Assembly (NCBI GenBank): GCA_963691815.1
Contig: OY829661.1
Coordinates: forward strand, 20,349,717-20,413,716
From: Echiichthys vipera
Taxonomy: Eukaryota > Chordata > Actinopteri > Perciformes > Trachinidae
Length of the DNA stretch: 64,000 nt
Reading direction: 5' to 3'
In this document: positions 29,963 to 43,014 of the stretch, piece by piece
Numbering within the stretch: position 1 is the stretch's first letter
How the letters are laid out: each line of letters opens with the position of its first letter
Program-made: the position numbers and the translations under genes
The notes under the pieces: model-generated
Told to the model about the DNA's origin: nothing
Databases searched by the model: none
The model's input: the letters and a program-made list of their open reading frames with translations, nothing else

Positions 29963-32605
29963 TGCTTGCAATGCCTGATGCGAAATAGGAAGCTCTGAAC
30001 AGTCTCTCCTACCATCCTGAAACGTGAAGATGAAACATGAAGAGAAGATGCTTGAAGGCTCTGAGCGCTGACGGTGTTTTGGGGAAATTGGCCCGTGGTT
30101 GCTTTACTGGAGGCACTGGAAGACACAAGATTTCTTTAAGATACAAAAAAAATATTTATAGAACTGTTATTATTTTGTCGTGGCGACTGAAATGCTATAT
30201 TTTTGAGAAGACATAGGTGCATTTGGACATAATATCTTGATTTGGTGTTTTAAAAGGTAAAAAAAAGACAATTGTTCTTGTAGTTTAGATGAAGTGCAAA
30301 TCAAACCTCAAAGAGGTGTTAACAAGAGTATTTTAGAAACCTGAAATTTTAGTTTTGTTTGTCAAGCACAACCACATTTCTACAGGAACTGTTGGCGAAG
30401 AGGTCGAGGACACAAAAACAGTTTGGACAACAAATGTTTATAATGATTTACTTTAGGAGAAATGTCCTTGAATCTCACCAATAGTGTGACAATTCACAGT
30501 TAGTCACTATATGAAGTTGCTTTTATTGGGGGTTAGGAAAAAAAATGAATGTGTTTTGCTTTGCAGTAGTCACAAAGTGTTGGGGTGCAAACAGACACCC
30601 TTCATAGTGCTGTCAATGGCTTTAAAGATAAACTTTTTTTATGGAGTATGTTCTCGTGTCACTGCAGTCGCATGACTTAAAATCAACTGTTCTCGTGGAC
30701 ATTGTTCGTAGACCTTGATACCCCTTTATTTGAAAGAGGTGCTTGTGTATGCTGACACTGTAAAAAAAAAGAAAAGAAAAAAGAAATGATTTATGCTTTT
30801 CAACCAGTGATTTTATTCTGAATTGGTTTTCTCTGAAATCTTCTTTTAGGTGTGTAGTCAATGATTAGTTTCGGGGCTTGAGTCATGCAATGGATATTCT
30901 CACGTTCTTTATTTGCATTTTTCGGCGAACTTTTAAAAGTTATTGTTATTATTTGAATGACCACAAATGAATAGCACAATCGAAACGTTAGATCAGTTAG
31001 ATCATCTGTGTCAGTTGTACCGAGACAAATTACCAATGTGTTGAGATTAATTGAGTAATTTACTTATAGGACTGAATTAGACAGACACACACTCAATACA
31101 GAATGCTTAATATAGCATCACCTTCACTTATTGATGTTAAATGAAAATATTTGATTTCTCAGTGTTTGGATTTCTAATGGCAAGACTACTGTATTGCCAC
31201 TAGGTGTCATCACAGAAGTACACTTTACCCCCGTCAGTCGCACTCACTTCAATTCTCTTGCGTTATCACTTATTAGTCCTGGGAGACGTCATTATTGCTT
31301 GACAGGTCAGAAGTTAATTTGCATTTTGCAGTCCACTGTACACAATCATTCCTCAGAACAGTTTGCTGTATTTAATGTTACACATGACTGTTTTTGTTGA
31401 GTGGGAATGGAACATTTGAAAAGGCTAATAGAAACAGAACACAGACGTTCTAGCGACAGAATTTTTAAAATGCTCTCACCCTTACTATTGTCATTTCTCT
31501 GATGGATACCAAATGAATGGGGCATTGTATTTGAAATGCACTGGACCACTTCAATTGAACCAAAATCAGCATGTGTTCAATGAGTTTGACAAGACAGATG
31601 CAATGTAATATAACGTGCCTGTATTTTGCTGCAAGAGGGAGTGTACAGTACATGCATCTCACAACAACAACACATATTTTATCAAAGAGCAGTATTGGGA
31701 TCGTTATGAGACCATCAGAATCCTTTTGGTTAGAAAATGACACAACTTTGCTTGATTCCTTGTGTCCCTTTGGGCAGAATGCATGAGAGGATTGGCATTT
31801 TTGAGAGAGGCGAGAAGAAAAGAGAACAAAGAATCACTGAGTTGTTTTTGTTTTTCTGCAGTACTCAACCGTTACTTTTGGTCCAATTGTTTATGACATA
31901 ATTTCATCAAATCTAATATATTGGGAGAAGGAATAAAACGCTAAATTTGTAAAAAAAGAAGCACTATGCTATCTTAAAGACTTCTTTAATTCTTTTAGAT
32001 TAGTCTTTATTTCTGAAGGGTACATTTATAGAATCAGTTTGGCAAATTGTGCAAAGTTTTGAACATATATATAAATCAGAAACAACTCCATACTTGAATC
32101 TTTCTGATAGCAGGACGATTGGCTGTGTGGCATGGATAAATTATACAACCAAACACGCTAGGATACAGAAAGAACATGGCTTCTTTCCAGATTTCTGTTG
32201 ATGAAAATGTGCCTTTTATTCGTACAAATGGTATTTTTTATTTATCTTTTCTCTCTCTCTTCAAAGTGCAATAGCTGATCTTCAATGGGGCATGCCTGTT
32301 CACTAGAGGTCGTGTTTTGCCCTGCTGCGTGTTGCTGCTTGAGACTACTGTTTTCTCTCTATCTCTCTCCCTCTCTATTATATATTATAAATGTATCATT
32401 TCCAGATTCTAAATATAAATCTTTGTCGGAGGGAATCACACAGAAACTCACTATTTTGGAACAGGTTTAGTTTGAAAAAAAAAAAAAAAAAGGAAATAAA
32501 AACAAAGAAGTCCAAATGATGTTTACAGATTTAATCTTTTGTTTGTATGGGTTTATCATTATTCTGTATGACTGTTGGCAATAAAACCGTGAATGTGTAG
32601 AATCT
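29963..32605 (+). other. shc3: Probable shc3 3' UTR
   Basis: About 2.6 kb of non-coding, AT-rich DNA after the TGA at 29960-29962, with no competing gene. The best end signal is AATAAA at 32580-32585, followed by a GT-rich stretch (gtgaatgtgtagaatctctgttgttg). Earlier AATAAA sites near 31935 could give shorter forms. The frames inside have no domain. Confidence 0.5.
32580..32585 (+). terminator. shc3: Candidate shc3 polyadenylation signal
   Basis: Canonical AATAAA followed within 30 bp by a GT-rich downstream element. It lies shortly before the transposon at 32726, so the transcript probably ends before it. Confidence 0.45.
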
Positions 32606-32725
32606 CTGTTGTTGTATCTGCGGTAATAACCGAGAGCATTTCAGTTTATTATGGATGCAGCATTTTGCTTGTGTCGTCTCAGTTTGCCCTAGACTTTTAA
32701 AGGATTGATTCATCCGAATATTTAA

Positions 32726-33139
32726 ACGTCACATATTATGCTAATTTTTAGGCTCATACTTGTATATTGGGTTTTCACTAGAACACATTTACATACTTTA
32801 ATATTCAAAAAGCACATTATTTTTCTCATACTGTCAGTCTGAATATACCTGTATTCACCTTCTGTCTGAAATGCTCCATTTTCGCGCCTGTCTCTTTAAG
32901 AAACCCTCCTGAAAAAGCCCATTCTACTCTGATTGGTCAGTGTTGCCATGTCTTCTGCATCTGCACTCTTGGCATCTCTGCACCAGTCATTGCAGCCAGA
33001 GAATGACTGCAATGGCACTGTAGCAGCACTTTCCACCTGTATATAGTTTAGTTGTGACACAAGCATACAGAAGTGCACCTCAACCTGCTTTATAATAAAG
33101 AAAAGACATGGAAATCTCCCATTTTATAATACAAGATCT
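32726..33139. mobile_element. piggyBac-like MITE, copy A (414 bp)
   Basis: Flanked by TTAA at 32722-32725 and 33140-33143. The ends ACGTCACATATTATG and, reversed, AGATCTTGTATTAT are imperfect inverted repeats. The interior (ctcatactgtc, gcctgtctctttaag, ctctgattggtc, cacctcaacctgcttta) is shared with 43015-43374. No coding capacity is seen. Confidence 0.85.
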
Positions 33140-34654
33140 TTAAAAAAAACATGTTTTCTTAGTTATATTTCCCATGCAGATACTTTTTAAGAATGGGATG
33201 TTGTTTTAAGTACTGAAATATAGCGATAAACAGTATCCTTATTCAGTTATTCATGATAATCCACTGAACACTCTACAGAAGGTTTTAAAGAAATCTCAGA
33301 GGCTGTTATTTCTAAACGTAGAAAATATAAAGTACCTGCAGATACCACTACAAATAAGTGGGAAAAGAATACATATGTGTTTGTAATTTGAGTGAATCAA
33401 CCTTTACGTTATTATCTCAGGAATGAGGAAGACACTGCACATAAGGACAGGACTGCACTCTACTGGAAACATTAGGTTTATTGTGCCAAAGCTAACATTT
33501 TGCATCATATAAATAGCTTTATGCACTGTAGTAAACTCAATTTCACATGCCCTCTTCCTTCAGTTTACCATCTCCATGCTTCTACAGACGCTTACAACTT
33601 CATTTGCTACTGAAATGAGGATTAAAGAGATTTTGTACTGGACATGCAGCATGTTATGAAAAATATCCCGTCAGCATTGAGGATATTAGCTACAACTATT
33701 AACCAGCAGATGGAGCCCTGGTTTCACTTAAACTTAATAAACCGCACAGTGATAACAGATGCAGTTTGAACATACTGCTGCTGATATAATGAAAAGAAAA
33801 GCTAATTTGACTCTTCAGCGTGTGTGTGTTTTTTTTTAATCTCATATCACATATACATTTTATAATGCAGTTTTCATTACAGTCACTGCACAGTATATAC
33901 TGTAGTATTACTGAGTAAATACAAAATGACGGAATAGATTGCATAGAATAATAAATAACTTCCATTGTTTGTCATTACACTAATAGTTGGCTACAATCAT
34001 TCTTCATGACATTATTTTTGCAGATCTGTAATTGCACTTAATTCATCGCAGGTGATTTTTCACTTCTTAGTTGTCTTTGACGGTCACAACTGTAAACCAC
34101 GGAGGTAAATGGGTAAGAGCACCATTCATTCATAAATCGTCCTGCGAAAACCATGTAGGCCTATATCCAAAACGTCCACTGTGCATGAGTCGAGAAAAGA
34201 CAGTTTTGTGACAATGCATTTTTACAGATGATTCAATAAGTTTCTAGGTTGTTCATCTTCTCATTTAATAAAGAGTTTATCCTTCAGTTAACTATAAAAT
34301 GGAGATTGGAGATACATGGTTCTCTTTGGATGGTGATGAAATATGACCTGTGCTTCACAAAGAGGTGATCGATTTTGCTGTTGAACATAATTTGGCCTCA
34401 TACGTTACAGTCTAAAGCCAAGTGTGGACATTATAATATGCTTCCCAATTATGGATGATGCAGGTTTAGCAATATCAAGCACAAAGGTGAACACTGCCCT
34501 GCAGTCTCAGAAATCCTTCATTCTGAATCAATCACAACTCAAATTCCTTTTCATCACCAGTTCTGACCCATGCACAAGCCTGTGAGCTTACACATTAGGA
34601 CCACCCTCTCCACCCCACTGTCCGTATCTTGCTCCCTTCTTTCAGTCTTTTCTG
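33140..34654 (-). other. s1pr3: s1pr3 3' UTR region and spacer
   Basis: Non-coding sequence downstream of the s1pr3 stop on the minus strand. A minus-strand AATAAA (plus TTTATT at 33477-33482) is a candidate polyadenylation signal, which would give a 3' UTR of about 1.2 kb. No other gene is seen. Confidence 0.4.
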
Positions 34655-35764
34655 TTACTCGGTGATGGCCTGGGCAGCCCCTCCCGCCACTACTGAGACC
34701 TCCTGCCCCTTCTCCAGCTCCGCCTGCCTGGAGCTCTGCTGGTTCTGGTTGGGGTTGTTCTGGCTGCTCCACGACTTGCTCCTGCTGCGGCTGGGCTCCA
34801 GAGACTGCCTGTTCCCGCTGCAGGTCACAGAAGACTTCCCCCTGAAGCAAACGCCACACACCAGACCCAGGAAGGCCCGTCTCATCTCGCGGCTTGCCAA
34901 AGTGTAAATGACTGGGTTCATGGCTGAGTTGAGCACAGCCACCGCGATGAACCAGTCAGCCTTGTAGAGGATGGGGCAGCGCTGCTCACATGCCACATCC
35001 ACCAGGAGCAGGACAAAGATGGGTGTCCAGCAGGCGATAAAGACCCCAACTACTATGATGACAGTGCGCAGAAGGGACATCGCATGCTCAGAGTTTCTGT
35101 TCTTGCTCACCTTTCGGCTGCTGGACTTAACCAAGATATAGATGCGGGCATAAAGGACTGACATGGCTAAGAGCAAAACCATGAAAACTGTGATGCAGAA
35201 AGCTACATATTTCTTAGTGTAGAGAGGGAGGACTGTGGAGCAATCAGGGAGATTTTCCAGACAGTTCCAGCCTAGAATAGGCAAAGCTCCAAGACATATA
35301 GCGATCAGCCAGCAGGTCCCTATGAGGAGGAACACTCTGTAGTTCTTGTTGGGATCATAAGGCCTCATTTTGATCATAGTCAGGTGACGCTCTATAGCAA
35401 TAGCCAAGAGACTGAAAATGGAGGCGCCAAGTGCTACAAACATGCTTCCCTCTCTGACAAACCAGAGAGCAGGTGAGAGCTGCAGGGTTTTCTCTCCTGA
35501 CAGGAGCAAGTTGACCAGGTAGGCTACTCCGGCCAGCATGTCGCACAGTGCCAGGTTGCCGATGAAGAAGTACATGCGGTTGTGGAACCTGTGGTTTCCC
35601 CATATGGCCACCAGCACGGTGAGGTTCTCCAGGACGATGAAGCTGCATATGATAAGGAACACAATGGTTTTGGCGTCCAAGGTGCCAGGGCTTGTGCCGA
35701 CGTTGGGCCGGTGGTCAAGCTTTCCCGTGTAGTTGTAGTGGAGGTAAATCTGAGGGTTGATCAT
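34655..35764 (-). CDS. s1pr3: Sphingosine-1-phosphate receptor 3
   Basis: Class A G-protein-coupled receptor of the plasma membrane that binds sphingosine-1-phosphate and couples to Gi, Gq and G12/13. It is a single uninterrupted coding exon of 369 aa (human about 378). Seven hydrophobic segments run from about residue 33. There is an N-glycosylation site NYT (11-13), the EDG-family HNRMYFFIGNLALCD block (61-75), Arg104-Glu105 in FVREGSM (the pair that contacts the lipid head group in S1P receptors), ERH (125-127) in place of DRY, NPVIYTLAS in TM7, and a Ser-rich tail after a likely palmitoylated CGVC. Residues such as YNYTGKL and KSSSRKV fit S1PR3 best. The start is ATG at 35764 (aagATGa); the frame opens upstream only through a GTG at 35788, and a possible acceptor (catccag) abuts 35787. 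It is convergent with shc3. Confidence 0.95.
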   Translation of the reverse strand: MINPQIYLHYNYTGKLDHRPNVGTSPGTLDAKTIVFLIICSFIVLENLTVLVAIWGNHRFHNRMYFFIGNLALCDMLAGVAYLVNLLLSGEKTLQLSPALWFVREGSMFVALGASIFSLLAIAIERHLTMIKMRPYDPNKNYRVFLLIGTCWLIAICLGALPILGWNCLENLPDCSTVLPLYTKKYVAFCITVFMVLLLAMSVLYARIYILVKSSSRKVSKNRNSEHAMSLLRTVIIVVGVFIACWTPIFVLLLVDVACEQRCPILYKADWFIAVAVLNSAMNPVIYTLASREMRRAFLGLVCGVCFRGKSSVTCSGNRQSLEPSRSRSKSWSSQNNPNQNQQSSRQAELEKGQEVSVVAGGAAQAITE

Positions 35765-36308
35765 CTTCAAGGCGGCGGCTGCTGACACTGGATGTCAGAA
35801 GTGAGCAAGGAGTCCAGTGTTAGCAGATCCACCGTTTTCAACTGCAGCGGAAGATGTGAGGCATGTCAGTGTTAGTACGGAAAGCAGCCACATAGTTCAA
35901 TATTCATGTATTAAGTTATACAGCAATTAATGGTTTTATGTGGATGGATGTTGACTGAATAGTTTTCTTCATTCCTATGGAAACAAGAGGTATTTAAGAC
36001 TTTAGCAGATTCCTGCAGAGGATGTTTTAAAGCATGCAGCCTACACCTTAGAATTCACCACGATGCTGTTTGTTTGTTTACATAGGAATCTTGGACCACT
36101 GCCCAAACTACCAGGGGCTCATTTAAAAGTGCTAATTAATCTTTACTTCAGCTTTAAGAAATTAATTTGCTTTATTATTAACAATCATACAGCCTGCTGC
36201 TGACCTCATCGATTTCCCGTCGCAGTGAATAAGATGTAATTAGCTTTTTTTGTGTGTGTCTTCTCGAGCAGTCTAGTTCCTTCAAATGACAGCCGTAACA
36301 CAACTCAC

Positions 36309-36480
36309 CGTGCAGATGCTCGCAGTCAGGCTTCAGTTGAAAGTGAGACGCGCACGGAGAGACACACATTTCATCGCTGTGTAGTCGGTCGTCCGCGTTT
36401 CTCCAGATTTACTGTTGAACTTTATTTCAGTGTCCCTCGGCGCAAAGGAAAGAGAGCAGCTCCTCATCTTTGTTACTGAT
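36309..36480 (-). other. s1pr3: Candidate non-coding first exon / promoter of s1pr3
   Basis: This is a CpG-containing island in AT-rich surroundings. On the minus strand it ends in a strong donor (CTGCACG|gtgagt, exon end at 36309), and possible acceptors stand before the coding exon (cttccgctgcag near 35843, or catccag at 35788). S1P receptor genes typically have an untranslated first exon. The 5' limit is a guess. Confidence 0.45.
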
Positions 36481-37336
36481 CTCCAAACTCCGGAGTTGTC
36501 GACGGTTGGTTGGAAGTCACACCCCCCTCTCCTCCCTCCTGCAACCCGGGCAGAGAGAGTAGGGACGGGGCTGAAGGGTCACTTCAAGCCCATGAAGCAA
36601 AAAGCCAGACAGGAGGTAGGCTATGTGGAAACTCATCATGCTTTTAGGAAATGTTGCAGTAAAAGTCCCAGACGTGTTAATAAAAAAAAGGTCCCTCAGG
36701 AATAGCCAAAGGCGATCCTAGAGTCTGTTGGGGCCCTAGGCAAAAATTCACAGGGCCCCCTCAAACCAGCGTTCATCACCATTGTGTTAAAACTCAAACA
36801 AAAAAAATGAAATAAAAAAAAATAAACATTTTAGTTAGTCATTAGGTTTGTTTAAACTAAACATTGTGCATGCCTCTTGCAATGGGAGTAAAAAAAATAA
36901 AAAAACTTGCAACGTAGTGGGTGGAGTTAAGTGGGGCCCCCTTAGGGAGGTAAGGTCTCCCACTGTCATTGCAAACTTTGCACATTGTTGCTGCTGTAGT
37001 TTAGAGTTTGTCAGCCCTCGGGGGCCTCCTACTGGCCTGGGGCCCCAAGCAGTTGCCAGCCTTGCCTCTGGGACTAGCCCATGTTTCAGTATCATTTTCC
37101 ACATTCGTCTTCTTGTGTTTTCTATTTGTGTAACATTATTTTTTCAATTTGGGAGACAATTAGCATAGTATATGTTCAGGCATTTAGCCTACTGTATCTC
37201 CTCAAGATGTCCCATTTATCTGCACATAGGCCTATGAGTCAGATGTAAAGTGTTTTTTGTTCCTAAGCTTTTAGTTTGTAAATTATATTATTTTAAGATA
37301 GCTAGCTAGCTTGGATATTTATAGCTAATTAATTTT
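36481..37336. other. Intergenic with GGGGCCCC-rich repeat remnant
   Basis: About 36710-37080 carries repeated ggggccct/ggggcccc motifs (ggcgatcctagagtctgttg at the left, ggcctggggccccaagcag at the right), looking like an interspersed repeat I cannot name. The rest is AT-rich with agctagctagct runs. Confidence 0.4.
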
Positions 37337-37766
37337 AAATACTTAGCTAACTAGCTTAAATTAAATCTATGCTGTGTCCCAAATTGTACACTTCCACCCT
37401 CAAACTGGCTTTTTTGAGGGTGGAAGTGCGTTCACGCCGGAAGTCGGAAAAATGTACTGCATTTATCCAGTCGTGAACTCAAAAACGGCCAAATTGTTGA
37501 GTGTGGATCGGTGGACACGCAACACCCTCAATCACCGCTATTTTGTCTATGTAGCGAAAGAGGCGGGACTTAATTCAAACTGGAAAATGGCGGAACAACA
37601 GTGCAACGGAGCAGCAAGATCTAGATTAACTTTATAAATGTAAAAAGAGGATTGCCTTTGGTGGTGTGCTGAGTCAGAAGAGTTGTTGGAAAAGATTGGA
37701 TGTGTAATTAATTTAAAATAGTTAGCTATCTTAATTAGTTTAAGCTAGTTTGCTAGCTTAATTTAT
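37337..37766. repeat. Possible MITE with imperfect inverted ends and an internal perfect hairpin
   Basis: 37337-37361 (taaatacttagctaactagc...) and the reverse of 37739-37766 share tttaagctagtt and tgcta/agcta blocks, enclosing a CpG-rich, non-AT segment. Inside is a perfect 16-bp hairpin, CACTTCCACCCTCAAA at 37389-37404 with its complement at 37413-37428 and an 8-nt loop. No target duplication was established. Confidence 0.4.
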
Positions 37767-39527
37767 TCTAGCCTGCTAGTTATCTGGTTAGAAATAGAGA
37801 CAGATGGAAAGATGTAAAAATAAAATGGACAAAAAAGAATAGAGTAGAAAGATTAGAGTGGTAGTAGGAGTAGATTAGATTCCTTTATTGATAGAAACAT
37901 TTTAAATGAAAAACAAGTGAGGAAATTTAGGTAAGAAACAAAATACAATAAAAATCCACAAATAATAAATGTAAATAGATAAAAAAAATATATAAAATAA
38001 AGAGTTAGAATAGAGCCTGAACTAAAACTAGGACCATACTCTCTAATAACAAAGTGCCCAGTAATATAATGTACAGTTCAGGCAAATTTCAAAAGTGGCA
38101 CAAACCCTTGTCTCTCTATTAACTTACACGTCATAGCCTAAATATAGCTAACTTTAACAAAGGCCTATTAGTAGGTACAATAGAAGAGCACAGTGCAGTA
38201 CATTTCCCCTGCTGTATTTCTACTTGATATGGACAAAAAAGAGAAAGAGCGAGCATACAATATGCTGTAAGAGTTTAAGTTAAGATGACTGCAGCCCATC
38301 CTTTGTTCTGGTCCCTCTGTCCTGACCTCATATCCAGGAAGGATGGGCAGGGCTGGCAGCAAGGAGAGGGACTCAGAGAGTCTGGGAGGCAGAAAGACCG
38401 ATGATGACTCTTTGAAATAGATGTGATGAAGTGGTATCTACACTGCAGAAATGTTAAGACTTCACAGACCGAAACTAAACATAAAATGACCAAAATATAA
38501 CAAAAACAATAAACTTTATTTTCAAGCATAAATTGCACCCAGAATAACTGAGTCATGAGCATTGTGCACTGGATTTGTGCAACGTGAAATACTCAAAAAC
38601 TAAGAATTGCTTTACTTTATGATGCCACACATTACGCTGCTTGCAATTTTCCCCACACTAAGCACATAGTATACTGTGTCACAGACCAAATCATTAAATA
38701 GTAGATCTCTTCCAGTGTCTGTGGTTATTAAGCCAGAGGAATGTTTGTGTGGTTGAATAAACAGCTGTGGTCTGGCGTTGGTCCATTCGCATTGTTACAG
38801 TCACAATTCTCAGTCATTTCCTGCAGGTCGCACTGTGCCAGCAGCAATTGGAAAAAGCTCAGGAAAAAAGCCAGATAGCTACTTTGGACCCGCAGCAAAT
38901 CTGGGACCAATCAAAGAGTTGGTCTACGTAAAGGCAGCTGGATTAACAGTCCGGGAACATGGTTGGAAAAACCATGGGTTTTTCAGCGAGCTACAGTGAT
39001 GTGGGGCTTGCATCTGCATTTACATAAACTTTGAGCCAAATATGAAACCATCAGCAAGTACAAACCCATAATATGTGGTCAGAGTGAGTCTATGTCTATG
39101 TGTATTCATAGACTACTGAAGAGGAGCATGGGTGGAGGGTTTTCACGTTTGCAGGACCACCCTCACTACTTTGTCGGCAACCACTTCTTTGGTTTAAGTG
39201 AGTCTAAATTTTCCTGTCATCTTTGTCAGCGGGACAGTAATTAAAGCTGTCTATAGCTGCCATTTTCCAGCATCGGGAGCGTTACTGCTCCCCTAAATCA
39301 TCAATGCAACGTATGTGTGATTTCCTGCTATTATAATGCTATATGATTTAAGTATAAACCTACAAGCTGTAACCCCTCATTCGAAGTACTGTACAACAAA
39401 GCCTTCCTTCCCTCAGAGAAGCTGGCCTCACAGCTGGGAAAACCATTCCTCAGGGAAAGTTTCCACTGCTCAGCTTCAGCCTACCCTCGACCTAATACAG
39501 TATACAGTTTCTGTGTGACATCGTCAG
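37767..39527. other. Intergenic, nothing recognised
   Basis: AT-rich sequence; short frames near 38275 and 38778 show no domain or splice-supported extension. Confidence 0.4.
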
Positions 39528-39995
39528 TGGTTGGAAGAAGTATTCACATGCTCTATTAAGAAAAAGTAGCAATACCACACTGTAGAACTATTCAATCACA
39601 AGTAAAAGTACAGACTTTTATCAGCAAAATGTAGAAAAGAAGCTTATTAGGCTATGCAGCAGAATGTCCCGGGCTAATTATAAGTTACAATATTTCATTA
39701 TTATTACTTATATGTTAACATGCAGTAGAAGCAGCAGTTTAATGTTGCAGCTGGTCAAGGTGGAGCTATAACTCGTACTACTTTATACTTATACTGATAT
39801 TTGATACTTTAATCTATTATAATGCACACTTTATAGGGTGATCATGTTTTGTTTATAAAGATGAATAAAATGTACAGCTGCCATTTAAATGTATTAAAAA
39901 GTACAATATGAAATGTATTGAGTAGCAGCATGACATATGGAAATACTCAATTAAACGCCTCAATCAAAAACAGCACTTGAGTAAATTAAACTCTA
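39528..39995. repeat. Dispersed fish repeat ('gtggaagaagtattca' type)
   Basis: The stretch agtggttggaagaagtattc, caagtaaaagtacagacttt, followed by blocks such as ttaatgttgcagctggtcaa and atttgatactttaatctatt, matches a sequence I recall as extremely common in perciform genomes. It is decayed and its class is uncertain. Confidence 0.55.
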
Positions 39996-42900
39996 TTGCT
40001 GTACATTTTTGATTATATACAATACAGTTGAATGTGAGATATGTGTATATTTATTTAAAAAATATTAATATTTAAAAAGCTTTGTGCAGGACCTTCTTGC
40101 TGTCTGTAGATATAAAGCATTTAACTAGCTTCCCTTGACACAGGACATGAGTATATCAGAATATTCATTATTAATCACAATGTAGCACAGTGCACACTTA
40201 CTAATGTATAAAGTATTCTAAGAGCATTCATAATTTATTATAATGCAGTTTATGTGACTGGTAGCATAATAGCCTCTCAATGAAAGCAGAGAACTAATGG
40301 TTAAATGGGAATGACCAGATAGAATAAAGATAAGGGCCCTAGTACTCTAAGCACATCACAAAATCTATTTGGCCAGCATGACTGTAGCCATTACTTTGCC
40401 AGGGTTTGCCTTGTTCGAGCTCTCAACCCTTCATTAGAGTGCAAGAGCTGGGGTCAGAGACGTGGGCAGTGGGTACATCCATGTGCAATTACACGAAAAA
40501 CCCTGCCTTTAATTTCACCCTCGCCATTTTGAGGCAAAAACACACCCCGAGAGTTTGGGCTACAAATCTGAAGCGGACAGTCCCCTCCTGCCCTGTGGCT
40601 TTGTGGCGGCAGTATTTCTAGGCACGGCGGTCTCTTGCATGCAACTTAACAGAACAAGGCCTCGGAGACGTTACTGAGGCATAATTTCAGCCGTGGCACA
40701 GTTTAGTCTAGGATCTGCCAACTTGAGAAGGCCACACAAACAGAAATAGGTCTTTAGTTTTGTCACTTCCTTTTGCTGCTGGATATTTAGTGCTCTTACC
40801 TCTAGTGCTTTCACTGTGAAGTGCAGAGCTTTTAATCTCCCTTCATTTGTTTCCATGTGAGAGATTAATCGGATGGTCTTATTTCGACTGCAATAACACT
40901 ACAGTGGCTCCTCAGAAGACTATCCAGTGCCAAACTGGCTGACATTACTGTACTAGCACAAATTTAATGGACTGAAATCACTTAACACTGAACATGGAAA
41001 AGAAAAAGAAAAAAAAGGAGCCACAGTTTTTCTCCAGTGGATTCATTTTGAGGGCTTCCGTGATAATTGCAAAGTTCCCAGCCAAGGTTACTGCCTGCTT
41101 TGCTGCGTGTTGGCACACAGTAGTATTTTCTCACCTCCTCATACATCCAAACCTAGTCTGGCTTCACCAAACCCTTGTATTAAGTCAATATTCTTATCTT
41201 GAGTTAGTAGAGCCAAGGGGGAAGTGGTTAATGTTGTGTTACTGTGTTCTGGGGAACTTACAGCTTACAGTTGAACTCAGAGCAAAAGTAAAGCTTGATA
41301 GGTGACTGACAGAGTCTGACACTTCTTCTAGCAGTGCTTCTTGTAAACACAGCCCTTGGTATTTATTCTAACATTGTCTTGACATTATGTTGAGACTATT
41401 TGGGCCGTGATAAGTTGTCAGTCAGGCTACGACACCACAACCGCATTAGGTAGCGAGCAAAAACGTTTCTCTTTTGTTGAGTGCAATTGCATGGCCTCCC
41501 AGACAGTTAATGTGAGTGTGGGCTTCTCTCTCTCTCTCTCTCTCTCTCAGGCCCATTAGATCTGCAGTACTCAGAGCTTGTTGTTTTGATGCACAGCACT
41601 CATTTGTCATTTCCGAGTTACTGCTGAATGGATGGCTGTTAAAGGAGTCTGGAGACTGCAGCAAAGAGAAATGTTCATACCTCAAATGTCACTGTCTTAC
41701 AATATATTTGTCGATCTTCTTTAATTCCGTTTCTTTACTCCACAACTCCTCTGTTTTCTTTTATTACTTCACCTAAACCAAAAATAATCCAGTGTGTAAT
41801 ACATAAGTAAATAAACAAGAATCATTTGAAAGTACTGCAAAGGTAAAAATTGGTTCGCCTCTATTTTCATCGTTTTGGCAGTGATTCAATCGGCTCCACT
41901 TTAACCTCATCATCTAAATTTGTCAATTTGCAGTGGGTGGCAAACCTACACCTGCACTTTCACTTTAACTCCTCTGCAGTCTTTGCTGATACAGAAAAAA
42001 ACACGCTATTGTTATTTTAACCCACTAATGTTGTCCGTAGGTGTCATTACCACATTCTAACCAGGGCAAACTTTCAAACTAGCTTCAGAAAGTATCTTCA
42101 AAACCCGTTAATATATACCTACAGTCTATTTAAAGTACAATAAAAAGGTGGAAGGTTTAACACTTCCCCATTTTGTATAACAAAAGCTTTTAAATCATTA
42201 ACTACTTATGAAACCAAGCAAACAAAAGAATTCAGCTCTCACATTGCAGTTCAGCAAATATTGTTTACTTGGCTTAAAATGCATTACAAATCGATGTTTC
42301 TGTCATCGCTGCTGTTCATTTTTTATCAATTTTAGTGCTTTAGCCATTTCAAACAAGTTATGTTTTCAATATAATAACAAAAGCCTCATTTAACATGTTC
42401 GTACTGCTTATCTGCACATTTCAGACAACATTAGTTTTTCTATAATAAGATTATCTAAAGTAGATGTTCTGTTGGATCAATGTCCCGTCCTGGACACTGA
42501 GGTGTTGCAACAGCATGTAAGCTGTTGTTATACAACATTATGCAACATTTATTTTCTTTTTTAAATGTCTACGTTATGTCTCACAGTAGCACAGTTCAAT
42601 CCAGAAGAACATACGTTTTTCATATAAGATCAATCATATTACTAGTATGATTTACGCTGACTCTTCTAAAAAAAATAAATCATCTCTATCAACTGTGTGC
42701 TTCCTGTGGATGGAATCAATAAATCGGCTCTTCAGCTAGAGATTACTAACATGTATAGTGAATGTACAGGAAACCATTATGGCTAATTCAATGTGGTGTA
42801 CATTAGACTTTACTACAAACTCCTGCAGGTGACAGATGCACATGCCAGATACAGGCATGTCAGTATATGTACCTCACATATCCACGGACATTAAAGCAGT

Positions 42901-43014
42901 TGAGTTGGCTCCATAGTTGCTCCTGAAGTAACACAAAGCAAGTGCTGCTGATGCACAGGAGAGGGAATGGACTTGCCATATAATTAAATAGCTACCATGG
43001 TAAAGGCTTTTTAA
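39996..43014. other. Intergenic, nothing recognised
   Basis: About 3 kb of AT-rich sequence with a short TC microsatellite (41525-41549). The frames have no recognised domain. Confidence 0.4.
41525..41549. repeat. (TC)n microsatellite, short
   Basis: A run of about 12 TC units. Confidence 0.9.

Noticed and set aside
34554..34859. Gln/Glu-rich minus-strand frame and matching plus-strand frame
   Set aside because: They are shadows of the s1pr3 C-terminal coding sequence in other frames.
35765..35788. Upstream extension of s1pr3 giving 377 aa
   Set aside because: The codon at 35788-35786 is GTG, not ATG, and a likely splice acceptor abuts it; ATG at 35764 has a good context and gives a normal-length receptor.
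37374..37637. 87-aa plus-strand frame across the CpG-rich segment
   Set aside because: The frame starts inside the hairpin, has no domain, and is better explained as repeat or island sequence.
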